Shown: in pieces, positions 53,508 to 62,540 of the stretch | How the letters are laid out: the number at the start of each line of letters is the position of its first letter | Numbering within the stretch: position 1 is the stretch's first letter | Assembly (NCBI GenBank): GCA_963761325.1 | Contig: CAVXGZ010000001.1 | Location: 1,550,001-1,614,000, forward strand | DNA: 64,000 nt | Origin: Streptantibioticus_C sp963761325 | GTDB taxonomy: Bacteria > Actinomycetota > Actinomycetes > Streptomycetales > Streptomycetaceae | Direction: 5' to 3' | Program-made: the position numbers and the translations under genes | Notes under the pieces: generated by a model | What the model was told of the DNA's origin: nothing | Database searches by the model: none | The model's input: the letters and a program-made list of their open reading frames with translations, nothing else

Positions 53508-53957
53508 TCAGGCCGCGGGCCGCACCTTCGCCAGCGCCTCGGCCAGCCGCTGCGGCGAGCGGGTCGACAGGTACAGGTACGGCGTCGGATCGCCGGGATC
53601 GTTGACCTCGACCCGCAGCGCCGTCGGCACGTAGGAGCGCAGCAGCATGAAGGCGCGGGCGTCGGCCTTGTAGGTGCGCCAGGCCAGCGCCTCCTCCCGG
53701 TCCAGCGGCTGCGCCTCGCCCAGCGCGGTCAGCGGGATCCGGGCGTCCCCGGCGACCAGCGAGCCGGCCACCACGCGGATGCGCGCCGAACCGTAGGAAC
53801 TCACCACCGCGCAGGACAGCGCCGTCGCGCCGGCGAACGCCCCGAGCAGCGGCAACGGCCCGAACGGCAACGCGATCAGCGCGCCGCACACCCCGAGCAT
53901 CACCGACAGGAACCACCAGGAGCGCGGCGCGGTGAGACGTTCGTCGTAAGGCTGCAT
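53508..53957 (-). CDS. DUF3093 membrane protein
   Basis: 149 residues. The conserved opening YDERLTAPRSWW is followed by two adjacent transmembrane segments (about 16-34 and 36-56) and a soluble C-terminal domain (IRVVAGSLVAGDARIPL through YLYLSTRSPQRLAEAL). That is the PH-like layout of DUF3093, an actinobacterial family of unknown role. The ATG at 53957 is chosen because upstream sequence in the frame is poor. It is convergent with the preceding hypothetical gene, 21 bases apart. Confidence 0.9.
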   Translation of the reverse strand: MQPYDERLTAPRSWWFLSVMLGVCGALIALPFGPLPLLGAFAGATALSCAVVSSYGSARIRVVAGSLVAGDARIPLTALGEAQPLDREEALAWRTYKADARAFMLLRSYVPTALRVEVNDPGDPTPYLYLSTRSPQRLAEALAKVRPAA

Positions 53958-54158
53958 GGAAACAGCTTGGCACGCTCTCCTGTGGCCCCCTGCGCGCCCC
54001 TGCGCCGCCGCCAGGGGCCGTCTCCCGCCGCTCTCCGGCGGGCTCGCGCCGCCTGGCACGCACCGGCGTTGCCGCTGTGACATCAGCCGCTGCGCGGCGG
54101 GGCCCCGACGACACCACTGTCGGGATGCTCCGCGAACCACCCTGATCGGCAAGACGCG

Positions 54159-55055
54159 CTAGGGCAGCGGCCAGCCGATCGCGCGGGCCAGCCGCGGCGG
54201 GGCGGCCCGCAGGCCGGTGGCGAGCTGCTTGGCCCAGTCGGCCGCCGGGGTCGGCACCAGCGCGTCCAGCGCCGCGGTGGACCGCGCGCCGCCGCCCACC
54301 AGGTAGCGCGACTGCGGATGCCGCGCGGTCAGCGCCCGGCGCACCGTCGCGGCGACCTGCCGCGGCGCCGGCTCGCGCAGCCTGGAGGGCCGCGCGGGCG
54401 GCTCGCCGGCCGCCGCGTACTGCTTGCGGTACGCCGACACCCGCAGCTCCGGCAGCAGGTCGGCGCTGCCGCGCCACAACCGGCTTCCGTACGACCACGG
54501 TTCGATCAGCGACACCCGCACCCCGAAGGAGGCGCTCTCCATCCGCAGCGCGTCGGTGACCGCCTCCAGGCCCTGCTTGCTCGCGCAGTACCAGCCGAGC
54601 ATCGGCATGGTCACCCGCCCGGCCAGGCACGAGACGTTGACGATCCGGCCGCGCCGCCGCTCGCGCATGGTGGGCAGCACCAGCCGCGCGATCCGGGCCG
54701 GCGCCAGCAGGTTCGTCTCCAGCTGCCGCCGGGCCCGCTCGTCGTCCACGTCCTCGACGGCGCCGGGCTGGGCGAACTGCGCGTTGTTGACCACCGCCCA
54801 CGGCCCGCCGTCGGTCATGGTGGCGATCTCGGTGAACGCCCGTACCGTGGAGGTGGCGTCCGCGACGTCCACCAGCACGGTCCGCACGTTCGCGCCGGTC
54901 CGCGCGACCCGGTCGCGCAGCGCCTCGGCCTTCTCCTCGGTGCGGGAGGTGGCGATCACGTCGAACCCGGCGTGTGCCAGGTCGAGGGTGATCACCTGAC
55001 CGGTGATGCTGGTCGCTCCGGTCACGACGACGGTCTTGCGGCTGATCGGGCTCAA
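54159..55055 (-). CDS. Short-chain dehydrogenase/reductase
   Basis: 298 residues. The cofactor loop reads VVVTGATSITGQ, a variant of TGxxxGxG lacking the last Gly position. The active-site set is Asn in VVNNAQFAQPG, Ser in NVSCLAG, and Tyr-Lys in WYCASKQGLEAV. An Arg after beta-strand 2 (ATSRTEEKAE) suggests NADP use. The TTG start at 55055 follows AGGA and is uncertain by a few codons. The tail after residue 250 (AADWAKQLATGL) is extra to the core. The substrate is unknown. It is divergent from the thioesterase gene, 74 bases apart. Confidence 0.88.
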   Translation of the reverse strand: MSPISRKTVVVTGATSITGQVITLDLAHAGFDVIATSRTEEKAEALRDRVARTGANVRTVLVDVADATSTVRAFTEIATMTDGGPWAVVNNAQFAQPGAVEDVDDERARRQLETNLLAPARIARLVLPTMRERRRGRIVNVSCLAGRVTMPMLGWYCASKQGLEAVTDALRMESASFGVRVSLIEPWSYGSRLWRGSADLLPELRVSAYRKQYAAAGEPPARPSRLREPAPRQVAATVRRALTARHPQSRYLVGGGARSTAALDALVPTPAADWAKQLATGLRAAPPRLARAIGWPLP

Positions 55056-55116
55056 TGGAATCGATCCTGTGAACGCCTGGACAACGCGGGAAAGGGGTGG
55101 GGCCCCACCAGGAGGG

Positions 55117-55122
55117 TAGGGT
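55117..55122 (+). promoter_or_regulatory. -10-like TAGGGT of a leaderless transcript
   Basis: TAGGGT is followed by 7 bases and the GTG at 55130, with no ribosome-binding site in between. Confidence 0.5.
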
Positions 55123-55129
55123 TCGGGCC

Positions 55130-55735
55130 GTGAGTGGAGCTACTGCATCCGACAACGCGGGGCGCACGGCGTTGACGCCGCCCCCCGGCGCCGACCGGCC
55201 GGTGCGCCACGCCGACGCCCCGGAACCCGGCACGCTGCTCGGGTCGCACTACGACGAGTGCTTCGGCTGCGGAGAGGCCCAGCCGCACGGCCTGCACCTG
55301 GCGGCCCGCGCCGGCGAAGGCGTGAGCGTCACCGCCGAGTTCACCGTGCGCCCGGCCCACCAGGGCGCCCCCGGCCTCGCCCACGGCGGCGTGCTGGTCT
55401 CCGCGCTCGACGAGACGCTCGGCTCCCTGCAGTGGCTGCTGCGCACCATCGCGGTCACCGGCCGGCTGGAGACGGAGTTCGTCCGCCCGGTCCCGGTCGG
55501 CACCACGCTGCACCTGAGCGCGCACTGCACCGGGGTGGCCGGCCGCAAGATCTACTCCAGTGCCGTCGGCCGGGTGGGCAGCCCGGAGGGGCCGGTCGCG
55601 GTCCGCGCCGACGCGGTCTTCGTCGAGGTCAAGCTCGAACACTTCACCAGGAACGGCCGCCCCGAGGAGATCAAGGCGGCGCTGGACAACCCGGACCAGT
55701 TCAAGGTCGCCCGGGCCTTCGAGGTCAACCCGTGA
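55130..55735 (+). CDS. PaaI-family hot-dog thioesterase
   Basis: 201 residues. The hot-dog core begins near residue 40 (ECFGCGEAQPHGLHLAA) with the active-site loop APGLAHGGVLVSALDETLG (conserved HGG and acidic residue) and the strand TGRLETEFVRPVPVGT. The family cleaves acyl-CoA or related thioesters in the cytoplasm; the physiological substrate is unknown. Its TGA overlaps the dUTPase start (GTGA), so the two genes are translationally coupled with no obvious metabolic link. Confidence 0.9.
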   Translation: MSGATASDNAGRTALTPPPGADRPVRHADAPEPGTLLGSHYDECFGCGEAQPHGLHLAARAGEGVSVTAEFTVRPAHQGAPGLAHGGVLVSALDETLGSLQWLLRTIAVTGRLETEFVRPVPVGTTLHLSAHCTGVAGRKIYSSAVGRVGSPEGPVAVRADAVFVEVKLEHFTRNGRPEEIKAALDNPDQFKVARAFEVNP

Positions 55736-56271
55736 CCGGCGCGCCGCGCCCCGGGCTCGACGTCCTGCTGCGGCGCCTCGACCCGGAAGTGCCCGTCCCG
55801 TCCTACGCGCACCCCGGCGACGCCGGCGCCGACCTGGTGACCACCGAGGCGGCCGAACTCGCCCCCGGCGAACGGGCGGTGCTGCCCACCGGCGTGTCCG
55901 TCGCCCTGCCCGACGGGTACGCGGCCTTCGTGCATCCGCGCTCCGGCCTCGCGGCCCGGTGCGGTGTCTCCATGGTGAATGCGCCCGGCACGGTCGATGC
56001 CGGGTACCGTGGGGAGATCAAGGTGATTGTGGTCAACCTGGACCCACGCGAGAACGTGCGGTTCGAGCGGTTCGACCGGATCGCCCAGCTGGTCGTCCAG
56101 CGGGTCGAGAAGGTCCGCTTCCACGAGGTCGCGGAGCTGCCCGGCTCCGCGCGAGCCGAGGGGGGCTTCGGCTCCACCGGGGGACACGCCGCGGTGGCCG
56201 GCCCGACGGACGGCACGACCGGTTCTACGCAGGGCTACGCATCGGTCGCCTCAGACCGGGAAGGACAGTGA
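55732..56271 (+). CDS. dut: dUTP diphosphatase
   Basis: 179 residues with all five motifs of trimeric dUTPases: GDAGADL (1), PRSGLAARCGV (2), GTVDAGYRGEIKV (3), ERFDRIAQLVV (4) and EGGFGSTGG (5). The enzyme turns dUTP into dUMP and pyrophosphate, keeping uracil out of DNA and feeding dTMP synthesis. The tail after motif 5 is about 25 residues longer than usual. The GTG start overlaps the thioesterase stop, and the DUF3710 gene follows 3 bases after its stop. Confidence 0.97.
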   Translation: MTGAPRPGLDVLLRRLDPEVPVPSYAHPGDAGADLVTTEAAELAPGERAVLPTGVSVALPDGYAAFVHPRSGLAARCGVSMVNAPGTVDAGYRGEIKVIVVNLDPRENVRFERFDRIAQLVVQRVEKVRFHEVAELPGSARAEGGFGSTGGHAAVAGPTDGTTGSTQGYASVASDREGQ

Positions 56272-56273
56272 CC

Positions 56274-57062
56274 GTGTTCCGTCGTCGCAGCAAGGAGCGC
56301 GAAGACGCCCTCGACGAGCTCGCAGAAGACGCGGGCCCGGACGAGACGGCCGAGGAGGACCTGGACGCCGAGCAGGCGCAGGACTCCGACGACGCCGAGT
56401 CCCGTCGCTACAACCTGCCGCCCGCCCCGCGCCCCGACGGGCCGTGGGACATCAGCGAGGTCAGCACGCCCGGCGAGGGCCGGGTGGACCTCGGCGGGCT
56501 GTTCGTGCCCGGTGTCGAGGGCATGGAGCTGCGGGTGGAGGTCGCCGGCGACTCCATCGTCGCCGCGACCGTGGTGCTCCAGGACAGTGCCGTCCAGCTG
56601 CAGGCGTTCGCCGCGCCGAAGTCGGAGGGCATCTGGGGCGAGGTCCGCGACGAGATCGCCTCCAGCATCACCCAGCAGGGCGGCATCGTCGACGAGGTCG
56701 AGGGCCCGCTCGGCTGGGAGCTGCGCGCCCAGGTCCCGGTGCAGCTGCCGGACGGCACCAACGGGGTGCAGCTGGTCCGCTTCATCGGCTCGGACGGCCC
56801 GCGCTGGTTCCTGCGCGGCGTGATCTCCGGCCAGGGCGCCGTCCAGCCGCAGGCGGCCGGCGTGCTGGAGCAGATCTTCCGCGACACCGTCGTCACCCGG
56901 GGCGAGAGCCCGATGGCGCCGCGCGACCCGATCGTCCTGAAGCTCCCCGACGACGCCCAGATGCTCCCCGAGGGCGTCGCGCAGGAGCAGGCCGCCCCCG
57001 GCAAGTTCTCCGACGGCCTCGACCCGATGCGCCGCGGCCCGGAGATCACCGAGGTGCGCTGA
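56274..57062 (+). CDS. DUF3710 domain protein
   Basis: 262 residues. A charged N-terminus (RRRSKEREDALDELAE, then an Asp/Glu-rich stretch to about residue 45) precedes the DUF3710 domain, from GPWDISEV to about residue 220 (QIFRDTVV). The core is beta-rich and ends with a segment of acidic and Pro residues. The family is conserved in actinobacteria next to dut; function unknown. The GTG at 56274 follows GGAAGGACAG, 3 bases after the dut stop. Confidence 0.93.
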   Translation: MFRRRSKEREDALDELAEDAGPDETAEEDLDAEQAQDSDDAESRRYNLPPAPRPDGPWDISEVSTPGEGRVDLGGLFVPGVEGMELRVEVAGDSIVAATVVLQDSAVQLQAFAAPKSEGIWGEVRDEIASSITQQGGIVDEVEGPLGWELRAQVPVQLPDGTNGVQLVRFIGSDGPRWFLRGVISGQGAVQPQAAGVLEQIFRDTVVTRGESPMAPRDPIVLKLPDDAQMLPEGVAQEQAAPGKFSDGLDPMRRGPEITEVR

Positions 57063-57075
57063 GCAGCGAACCGCC

Positions 57076-57122
57076 CGCCGACGGGCCGCGACCACCGCAG
57101 GGTGGACCGCGGCCCGTCGGCG
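57076..57122 (+). terminator. Hairpin terminator of the dut-DUF3710 unit
   Basis: A 15-base perfect stem (CGCCGACGGGCCGCG, 57076-57090, and complement 57108-57122). The loop also contains CCACC/GGTGG. There is no T tract. Confidence 0.8.
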
Positions 57123-57302
57123 TGTGCGCACCGCCCCCTCCCGCCGCCCCGCCGAATCCATACGCGACCCTGACGCCCGTGAAGGCGTGCGAGCGGTCCG
57201 AACGGGTGATGGCGAACCTAGGATCTCCTCCGGTGACGGTGCTTCCCGGACGGCCCCGCGCGGTCGCCTGGCCGTCGGCGGCGCAGGGGTGAGGATGGAG
57301 TC

Positions 57303-59843
57303 ATGGCACGTGGGAAGCTGCGGATCTACCTCGGGGCCGCGCCCGGCGTCGGCAAGACGTACGCCATGCTCTGCGAGGCGCACCGGCGGCGCGACCGCGG
57401 CACCGACGTGGTGGTCGGCTTCGTCGAACACCACGCCCGGCCGCGCACCGAGGAGCTGCTGACCGGCCTGGAGCAGCTGCCCCGGCGTGAACTGGCCTAC
57501 CGCGGAAGCCTGTTCGCCGAGATGGACATCGACGCCGTCCTCGCCAGGGCGCCCGAGGTCGTCCTGATCGACGAACTCGCCCACACCAACGTGGCCGGCA
57601 GCCGGCACGCCAAGCGCTGGCAGGACGTCGAGGAACTGCTCGACGCCGGCCTGGACGTCATCTCCAACGTCAACATCCAGCACCTGGAGTCGCTGGGCGA
57701 CGTGGTCGAGTCGATCACCGGCGTGCGCCAGCGCGAGACGGTCCCCGACGAGGTGGTGCGCCGCGCCGACCAGATCGAACTGGTCGACATGTCGCCGCAG
57801 GCGCTGCGCCGCCGGATGGCGCACGGCAACATCTACCAGCCCGACAAGGTCGACGCGGCCCTGTCGAACTACTTCCGGCCCGGCAACCTCACCGCGCTGC
57901 GGGAGCTGGCCCTGCTGTGGGTCGCCGACCGGGTCGACGAGTACCTCCAGCAGTACCGCGCGGACCACCGCATAAGCTCCACCTGGCAGGCCAGGGAGCG
58001 CATCGTGGTCGGGCTGACCGGCGGGCCGGAGGGCCGCACCCTGATCCGGCGCGCGGCGCGGATGGCCGCCAAGGGCTCCGGCAGCCAGATCCTCGCCGTC
58101 CACGTGGTCCGCAGCGACGGGCTGGCCGCCGGCTCGCCCAAGGAGCTGGCGGTCGAGCGCACCCTGGTCGAGGACCTCGGCGGCACCTTCCACCACGTGG
58201 TCGGCGACGACATCCCCACCGCACTGCTGGAGTTCGCCCGCGGGGTGAACGCCACCCAGATCGTGCTGGGCACCTCGCGCCGCAAGGCGTGGCAGTACGT
58301 GCTCGGGCCGGGCGTCGGCGCCACCGTGGCCCGCGAGTCCGCCGACATCGACGTGCACATCGTCACCCACGAGGAGGCCGCCAAGGGCCGCGGCCTGCCG
58401 GTGGCCCGCGGCGCCCGGCTCGGCCGGGTGCGCATCCTCACCGGCTGGGCGGTCGGCTGCGCCGGGCCGGTGCTGATGACGCTGCTGCTGACCAGGGCGC
58501 TGCCCGGCCTCGGGCTCGGCAACGACATGCTGCTGCTGCTCTCGCTCACCGTCGCGGCCGCCCTGCTCGGCGGCATGCTGCCGGCGCTCGCCTCGGCGGC
58601 CGTCGGATCGCTGTTCCTGAACTACTTCTTCACGCCGCCGCTGCACCAGTTCACCATCGCCGACCCGCACAACATCGTGGCCATCGTGATCTTCGCGGCG
58701 GTGGCGGTCGCGGTCGCCTCGGTGGTGGACCTGGCCGCCCGCCGCACCCACCAGGCGGCCCGGCTGCGCGCCGAGGCGGAGATCTTCTCGCTGCTGGCCG
58801 ACGGCGTGCTGCGCGGCGAGTCCTCGCTGGACGCGCTGCTGGAACGGGTCCGCGAGACGTTCGCGATGGGCTCGGTCGCGCTGCTGGAGCGCGAGGAGGA
58901 CTACGGCCGCTGGACCCGGGCCGGCAGCGTGGGCCCCGAACCGTGCCTGCGGCCCGACGACGCCGACGTGGAGGTGCCGGTCGGCGACCGGATGTCGCTG
59001 GCGCTCACCGGGCGGGTGCTGCCGGCCGAGGACCGCCGCCTGCTGTCCGCGTTCGCCGCCCAGGCGGTCGCCATCCTGGACCGGCAGCGGCTGCTCGGCG
59101 AGGCGGCCCGGGCCCGCGAGCTGGCCGAGGGCAACCGGATCCGCACCGCGCTGCTGGCCGCCGTCTCGCACGACCTGCGCACCCCGCTCGCCGCGATCAA
59201 GGCGGCCGTCACCTCGCTGCGCTCCGACGACGTGGCGTGGTCCCCGCAGGACGAGGCCGACCTGCTGGAGGCGATCGAGGACGGCTCCGACAAGCTCGAC
59301 CACCTGGTGGGCAACCTGCTGGACATGTCGCGGCTGCAGACCGGCACCGTCACCCCGCTGATGCGCGAGGTCGATCTCGACGAGGTCGTGCCGCTGGCGC
59401 TCGGCGGCGTACCGGCGGGCTCGGCCACCCTGGACATCCCCGAGACGCTGCCGATGGTGGAGGCCGACCCGGGACTGCTGGAGCGGCTGGTCGCCAACGT
59501 GGTGGAGAACGCCGTCAAGTACAGCCCGGCGGCCGACCCGGTCCTGGTCGCCGCCAGCGTGCTGCGCGACCGGGTCGAGTTGCGGATCGCCGACCGCGGT
59601 CCCGGCGTGCCGGACGTCGCCAAGGACCGGATATTCGAACCGTTCCAGCGCTACGGGGACGCCCCGCGCGGTTCCGGGGTCGGACTCGGCCTCGCGGTCG
59701 CCAGGGGCTTCGCGGAGGCCATGGGCGGCTCCCTGGTCGCCGACGACACCCCCGGCGGCGGACTGACCATGGTGCTCACCCTGCGGGCCGCGGGCGGACA
59801 GCCACGACCCGTCCCGGGGCTCCCCGCGGAGGCCACCTCATGA
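57303..59843 (+). CDS. kdpD: KdpD-type sensor histidine kinase
   Basis: 846 residues. The N-terminal KdpD domain has the Walker A-like GAAPGVGKTYAM (about 11-19) and VVLIDELAHTNVAGSRH. A universal-stress-type domain spans about 225-360 (ERIVVGLTGGPEGRTLIRRA). Transmembrane helices lie at about 380-490 (four segments), a GAF-like domain at about 505-590, then HisKA with His at about 623 (AVSHDLRTPLAAIK) and the HATPase domain (VVENAVKYSPAADP, GVGLGLAVARGF). KdpD senses low K+ or osmotic stress and, in some bacteria, c-di-AMP. No kdpFABC genes are in the window. It overlaps kdpE by 4 bases. Confidence 0.95.
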   Translation: MARGKLRIYLGAAPGVGKTYAMLCEAHRRRDRGTDVVVGFVEHHARPRTEELLTGLEQLPRRELAYRGSLFAEMDIDAVLARAPEVVLIDELAHTNVAGSRHAKRWQDVEELLDAGLDVISNVNIQHLESLGDVVESITGVRQRETVPDEVVRRADQIELVDMSPQALRRRMAHGNIYQPDKVDAALSNYFRPGNLTALRELALLWVADRVDEYLQQYRADHRISSTWQARERIVVGLTGGPEGRTLIRRAARMAAKGSGSQILAVHVVRSDGLAAGSPKELAVERTLVEDLGGTFHHVVGDDIPTALLEFARGVNATQIVLGTSRRKAWQYVLGPGVGATVARESADIDVHIVTHEEAAKGRGLPVARGARLGRVRILTGWAVGCAGPVLMTLLLTRALPGLGLGNDMLLLLSLTVAAALLGGMLPALASAAVGSLFLNYFFTPPLHQFTIADPHNIVAIVIFAAVAVAVASVVDLAARRTHQAARLRAEAEIFSLLADGVLRGESSLDALLERVRETFAMGSVALLEREEDYGRWTRAGSVGPEPCLRPDDADVEVPVGDRMSLALTGRVLPAEDRRLLSAFAAQAVAILDRQRLLGEAARARELAEGNRIRTALLAAVSHDLRTPLAAIKAAVTSLRSDDVAWSPQDEADLLEAIEDGSDKLDHLVGNLLDMSRLQTGTVTPLMREVDLDEVVPLALGGVPAGSATLDIPETLPMVEADPGLLERLVANVVENAVKYSPAADPVLVAASVLRDRVELRIADRGPGVPDVAKDRIFEPFQRYGDAPRGSGVGLGLAVARGFAEAMGGSLVADDTPGGGLTMVLTLRAAGGQPRPVPGLPAEATS

Positions 59844-60598
59844 CGTCGTCGACTCCCAGCCGCACCCGAAAGGCTGAATCCATGCCGCTTCCCACCGGCG
59901 GGCCCGCCAAGGCCCCGGTCCGGGTCCTGGTGGTCGACGACGAGCCGCAGATCGTCCGCGCCCTGGCGATCAACCTGCGGGTGCGGCACTACGAGGTGGA
60001 CGCCGCGCCCGACGGCGCCTCCGCGCTGCGGCTCGCCGCCACCACCCACCCCGACGTGGTCGTGCTCGACCTCGGCCTGCCCGACATGGACGGCGCCGAC
60101 GTCATCCGGGCCCTGCGCGCCTGGACCCGGGTGCCGATCATCGTGCTGTCCGCCCGCCAGGCGTCCGGCGAGAAGGTCGAGGCGCTCGACGCGGGCGCCG
60201 ACGACTACGTGACCAAGCCGTTCGGCATGGACGAACTCCTCGCCCGGCTGCGCGCCGCGGTGCGCCGGGCCGCCCCGGCCGGCGAGGAGGGCGAGGCGGT
60301 GGTGGTGGAGACCGACTCCTTCACCGTCGACCTGGCGGCCCGCAAGGTGCACCGCGACGGGGCCGACGTGCGGCTCACGCCGACCGAGTGGCACCTGCTG
60401 GAGGTGCTGGTCCGCAACCCGGGCCGGCTCGTCGGCCAGAAGCAGCTGCTCCAGGAGGTCTGGGGGCCCGCCTACGGCACCGAGAGCAACTACCTGCGGG
60501 TCTACATGGCCCAGTTGCGCCGCAAACTGGAGGCCGATCCGGCGCACCCCAGGCACTTCATCACCGAACCCGGCATGGGTTACCGGTTCGAGCGCTGA
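59840..60598 (+). CDS. kdpE: KdpE-type OmpR-family response regulator
   Basis: 252 residues. The receiver domain has VLVVDDEPQIVRALAINL, phospho-acceptor Asp77 (VVVLDLGLPDMDG), Ser in VLSARQ and Lys in VTKPFGMDELL. The winged-helix output domain (LTPTEWHLLEVLVRN through YLRVYMAQLRRKLE) ends in the conserved FITEPGMGYRFER. The ATG at 59840 overlaps the kdpD stop and follows GGAGG; an alternative ATG at 59882 follows AAAGG and would give a standard-length N-terminus. It pairs with the upstream sensor and probably controls K+ transport genes elsewhere or nearby. Confidence 0.94.
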   Translation: MTSSTPSRTRKAESMPLPTGGPAKAPVRVLVVDDEPQIVRALAINLRVRHYEVDAAPDGASALRLAATTHPDVVVLDLGLPDMDGADVIRALRAWTRVPIIVLSARQASGEKVEALDAGADDYVTKPFGMDELLARLRAAVRRAAPAGEEGEAVVVETDSFTVDLAARKVHRDGADVRLTPTEWHLLEVLVRNPGRLVGQKQLLQEVWGPAYGTESNYLRVYMAQLRRKLEADPAHPRHFITEPGMGYRFER

Positions 60599-60618
60599 TC
60601 GCGCGGGGCCCCGGCGGG

Positions 60619-60624
60619 TACCCT
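60619..60624 (+). promoter_or_regulatory. -10-like TACCCT of a leaderless transcript
   Basis: TACCCT lies 6 bases before the ATG at 60631; no ribosome-binding site. Confidence 0.4.
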
Positions 60625-60630
60625 TTCCCC

Positions 60631-61029
60631 ATGAGTGGTGCCACCCGTTCGGACCGCCCCGGCGGCCGGTTCCGCCGTATCCTCGACCGGCTCGCCTCCT
60701 CCCAGGAGGACCTGCTGTCCGAGGAGTTGCGGCAGGACGCCGCCGCGGTCGGCTGCATCCGCATCCAGGACTGCCGGGACCGGCAGCTGGTCACGGTGAC
60801 CGGCACGCTGCGCACGGTCACCCTGCGTCCACGGGCCGGCGTGCCCGCGCTGGAGGCGGAGCTGTTCGACGGTTCCGCGCCGCTGGACGTGGTCTGGCTC
60901 GGCCGGCGGAGCATCGTGGGTATAGAACCCGGGCGCAAGATCATCGCGTCCGGCCGGATCGCGGTCAACCGTGGCCGCTGTGTGCTGTTCAACCCCAAAT
61001 ACGAGCTGCGTCCCGTCGGACAGGAGTAG
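60631..61029 (+). CDS. OB-fold nucleic-acid-binding-like protein
   Basis: 132 residues. An N-terminal helix (RRILDRLASSQEDLLSEELR) leads to a five-stranded OB-fold (QLVTVTGTLRTVTLRP, LEAELFDGSAPLDVVWLG, GRKIIASGRIAVNRGRCVLF) like the anticodon/DNA-binding OB domains. Actinobacteria carry this small protein directly upstream of DUF3159 and trkA-type genes. Its ligand is unknown. The start is probably leaderless. Three bases separate its stop from the DUF3159 start, so the two form an operon. Confidence 0.88.
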   Translation: MSGATRSDRPGGRFRRILDRLASSQEDLLSEELRQDAAAVGCIRIQDCRDRQLVTVTGTLRTVTLRPRAGVPALEAELFDGSAPLDVVWLGRRSIVGIEPGRKIIASGRIAVNRGRCVLFNPKYELRPVGQE

Positions 61030-61032
61030 TCG

Positions 61033-61758
61033 GTGGCCTCCACCAACCAGCGGACCGAGGATCTGGCGACCACGGACGCCCAGGCGTCGAAGGCGGCGGC
61101 CGACAAGGCGCTGCTGGAGGCGTTCGGCGGAGTGTGGGGCATGGTGGACACCACCGTGCCGGGCCTGGTCTTCGTCACCGTCTTCACCATCAACCACGAC
61201 ATCACCATCGCGGCGGTCTCCGCGCTCGCCCTCAGCCTGGTGCTGGCGGTGACCCGGCTGCTGCGCAAGCAGACCCTCAAGCACGCCTTCAGCGGCGTCT
61301 TCGGCATCGCCTTCGGCGCGTTCTTCGCGATGCTGTCCGGCAACGCGAAGAACTTCTACCTGCCCGGCATGCTCTACACGCTCGGTCTGGCGATCGCCTA
61401 CGTGGTCTCCGCGCTGGCCCGCTTCCCGCTGATCGGCGTGCTGCTCGGGCCGATCCTGCGCGAGAACCTGTCGTGGCGCACCCGCAACCCCGGCCGCTTC
61501 AAGGCGTACACCAAGGCCACCTGGGCCTGGGGCATCATCCTGCTGGCCAAGTCGGCGATCCTCTTCCCGCTCTACTGGTGGGGCAACGCCACGCAGCTCG
61601 GCTGGGTCAAGGTCGCGCTCGGCATCCCGCCGTTCCTGCTGTCGGTCTACCTGACCTGGATCTTCCTGGCCAAGGCGCCGCCGCCGATCGACGTCGTCTC
61701 CGAGATGGAGGAGCGCGAGAAGCAGGAGGCCGAGGCGCGCGGGGACAACGCCGCCTGA
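61033..61758 (+). CDS. DUF3159 integral membrane protein
   Basis: 241 residues with about six transmembrane segments between residues 37 and 220 (for example VPGLVFVTVFTINHDITIAAV, LYTLGLAIAYVVSALARFPLIG, IILLAKSAILFPLYWWGN) and a charged C-terminal tail. DUF3159 is an actinobacterial membrane family without known function; its position beside TrkA-type and KimA-like genes suggests a role in ion transport, which is inference. The GTG start uses AGGAG within the end of the preceding gene. Confidence 0.9.
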   Translation: MASTNQRTEDLATTDAQASKAAADKALLEAFGGVWGMVDTTVPGLVFVTVFTINHDITIAAVSALALSLVLAVTRLLRKQTLKHAFSGVFGIAFGAFFAMLSGNAKNFYLPGMLYTLGLAIAYVVSALARFPLIGVLLGPILRENLSWRTRNPGRFKAYTKATWAWGIILLAKSAILFPLYWWGNATQLGWVKVALGIPPFLLSVYLTWIFLAKAPPPIDVVSEMEEREKQEAEARGDNAA

Positions 61759-61781
61759 CCCGCCCGCGCGTCCGCGCACAC

Positions 61782-61819
61782 GCCAGGGGCCCGCGACCGG
61801 CCGGTCGCGGGCCCCTGGC
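61782..61819. terminator. Bidirectional hairpin between DUF3159 and trkA genes
   Basis: Two perfectly complementary 19-base arms meet without a spacer (61782-61800 and 61801-61819), between convergent genes. Confidence 0.8.
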
Positions 61820-61835
61820 ACGTCCGAGCGCCGCC

Positions 61836-62540
61836 TCAGCCCCGCTCGGGGTCGATGACGGTGTCGCTGCCCTCGCCGTCCTTGCGGACCGACAGCAGGT
61901 CCTCCAACTGCTCCTCGCGGTCCGGGGCCGCCACGAACAGCAGCTCGTCGCCGGCCTCCAGCGCGTCGTCCTTGGCCGGGGTGAGCACCCGGTGGCCGCG
62001 GATGATCGTCACCAGCGAGGTGTCGGTCGGCCACCGCACCTCGCCGACCCGGGTGCCCACCAGCGCGGCGTCCGGCGCGAGCGTCAGCTCGACGAGATTC
62101 GCGTCACCCTGGCTGAAGCGCAGCAGGCGCACCAGGTCGCCGACGCTGACCGCCTCCTCCACCAGCGCGGACATCAGACGCGGCGTGGAGACGGCGACGT
62201 CCACCCCCCACGCCTCGTTGAACAGCCATTCGTTCTTGGGGTTGTTGACCCGGGAGACCACCCGGGGCACGCCGTACTCGGTCTTCGCCAGCAGCGAGAC
62301 GACCAGGTTGACCTTGTCGTCGCCGGTGGCCGCGATCACCACGTCGCAGCGCTGCAGCGCCGCCTCGTCCAGCGAGGTGATCTCGCAGGCGTCGGCGAGC
62401 AGCCACTCGGCCTGCGGCACCCGCTCCACCGAGATGGAGGAGGGGTTCTTGTCGATCAGCAGGACCTCGTGGCCGTTCTCCAGCAGCTCTCCCGCGATGG
62501 AGCGGCCGACCGCGCCCGCGCCCGCGATGGCGACCCTCAT
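61836..62540 (-). CDS. TrkA-family potassium uptake protein (RCK domain), second of pair
   Basis: 234 residues. The N-terminal NAD(P)-binding RCK_N fold starts with MRVAIAGAGAVGRSIAGEL, followed by VLLIDKNPS and ADACEITSL. RCK_C begins near residue 140 (LVELTLAPDAALVGTRVGEV). Such proteins gate a membrane K+ channel or transporter in response to nucleotides. Its ATG overlaps the stop of the paired gene by 4 bases (ATGA). Matches the CeoC member of the actinobacterial CeoB/CeoC pair. Confidence 0.93.
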   Translation of the reverse strand: MRVAIAGAGAVGRSIAGELLENGHEVLLIDKNPSSISVERVPQAEWLLADACEITSLDEAALQRCDVVIAATGDDKVNLVVSLLAKTEYGVPRVVSRVNNPKNEWLFNEAWGVDVAVSTPRLMSALVEEAVSVGDLVRLLRFSQGDANLVELTLAPDAALVGTRVGEVRWPTDTSLVTIIRGHRVLTPAKDDALEAGDELLFVAAPDREEQLEDLLSVRKDGEGSDTVIDPERG

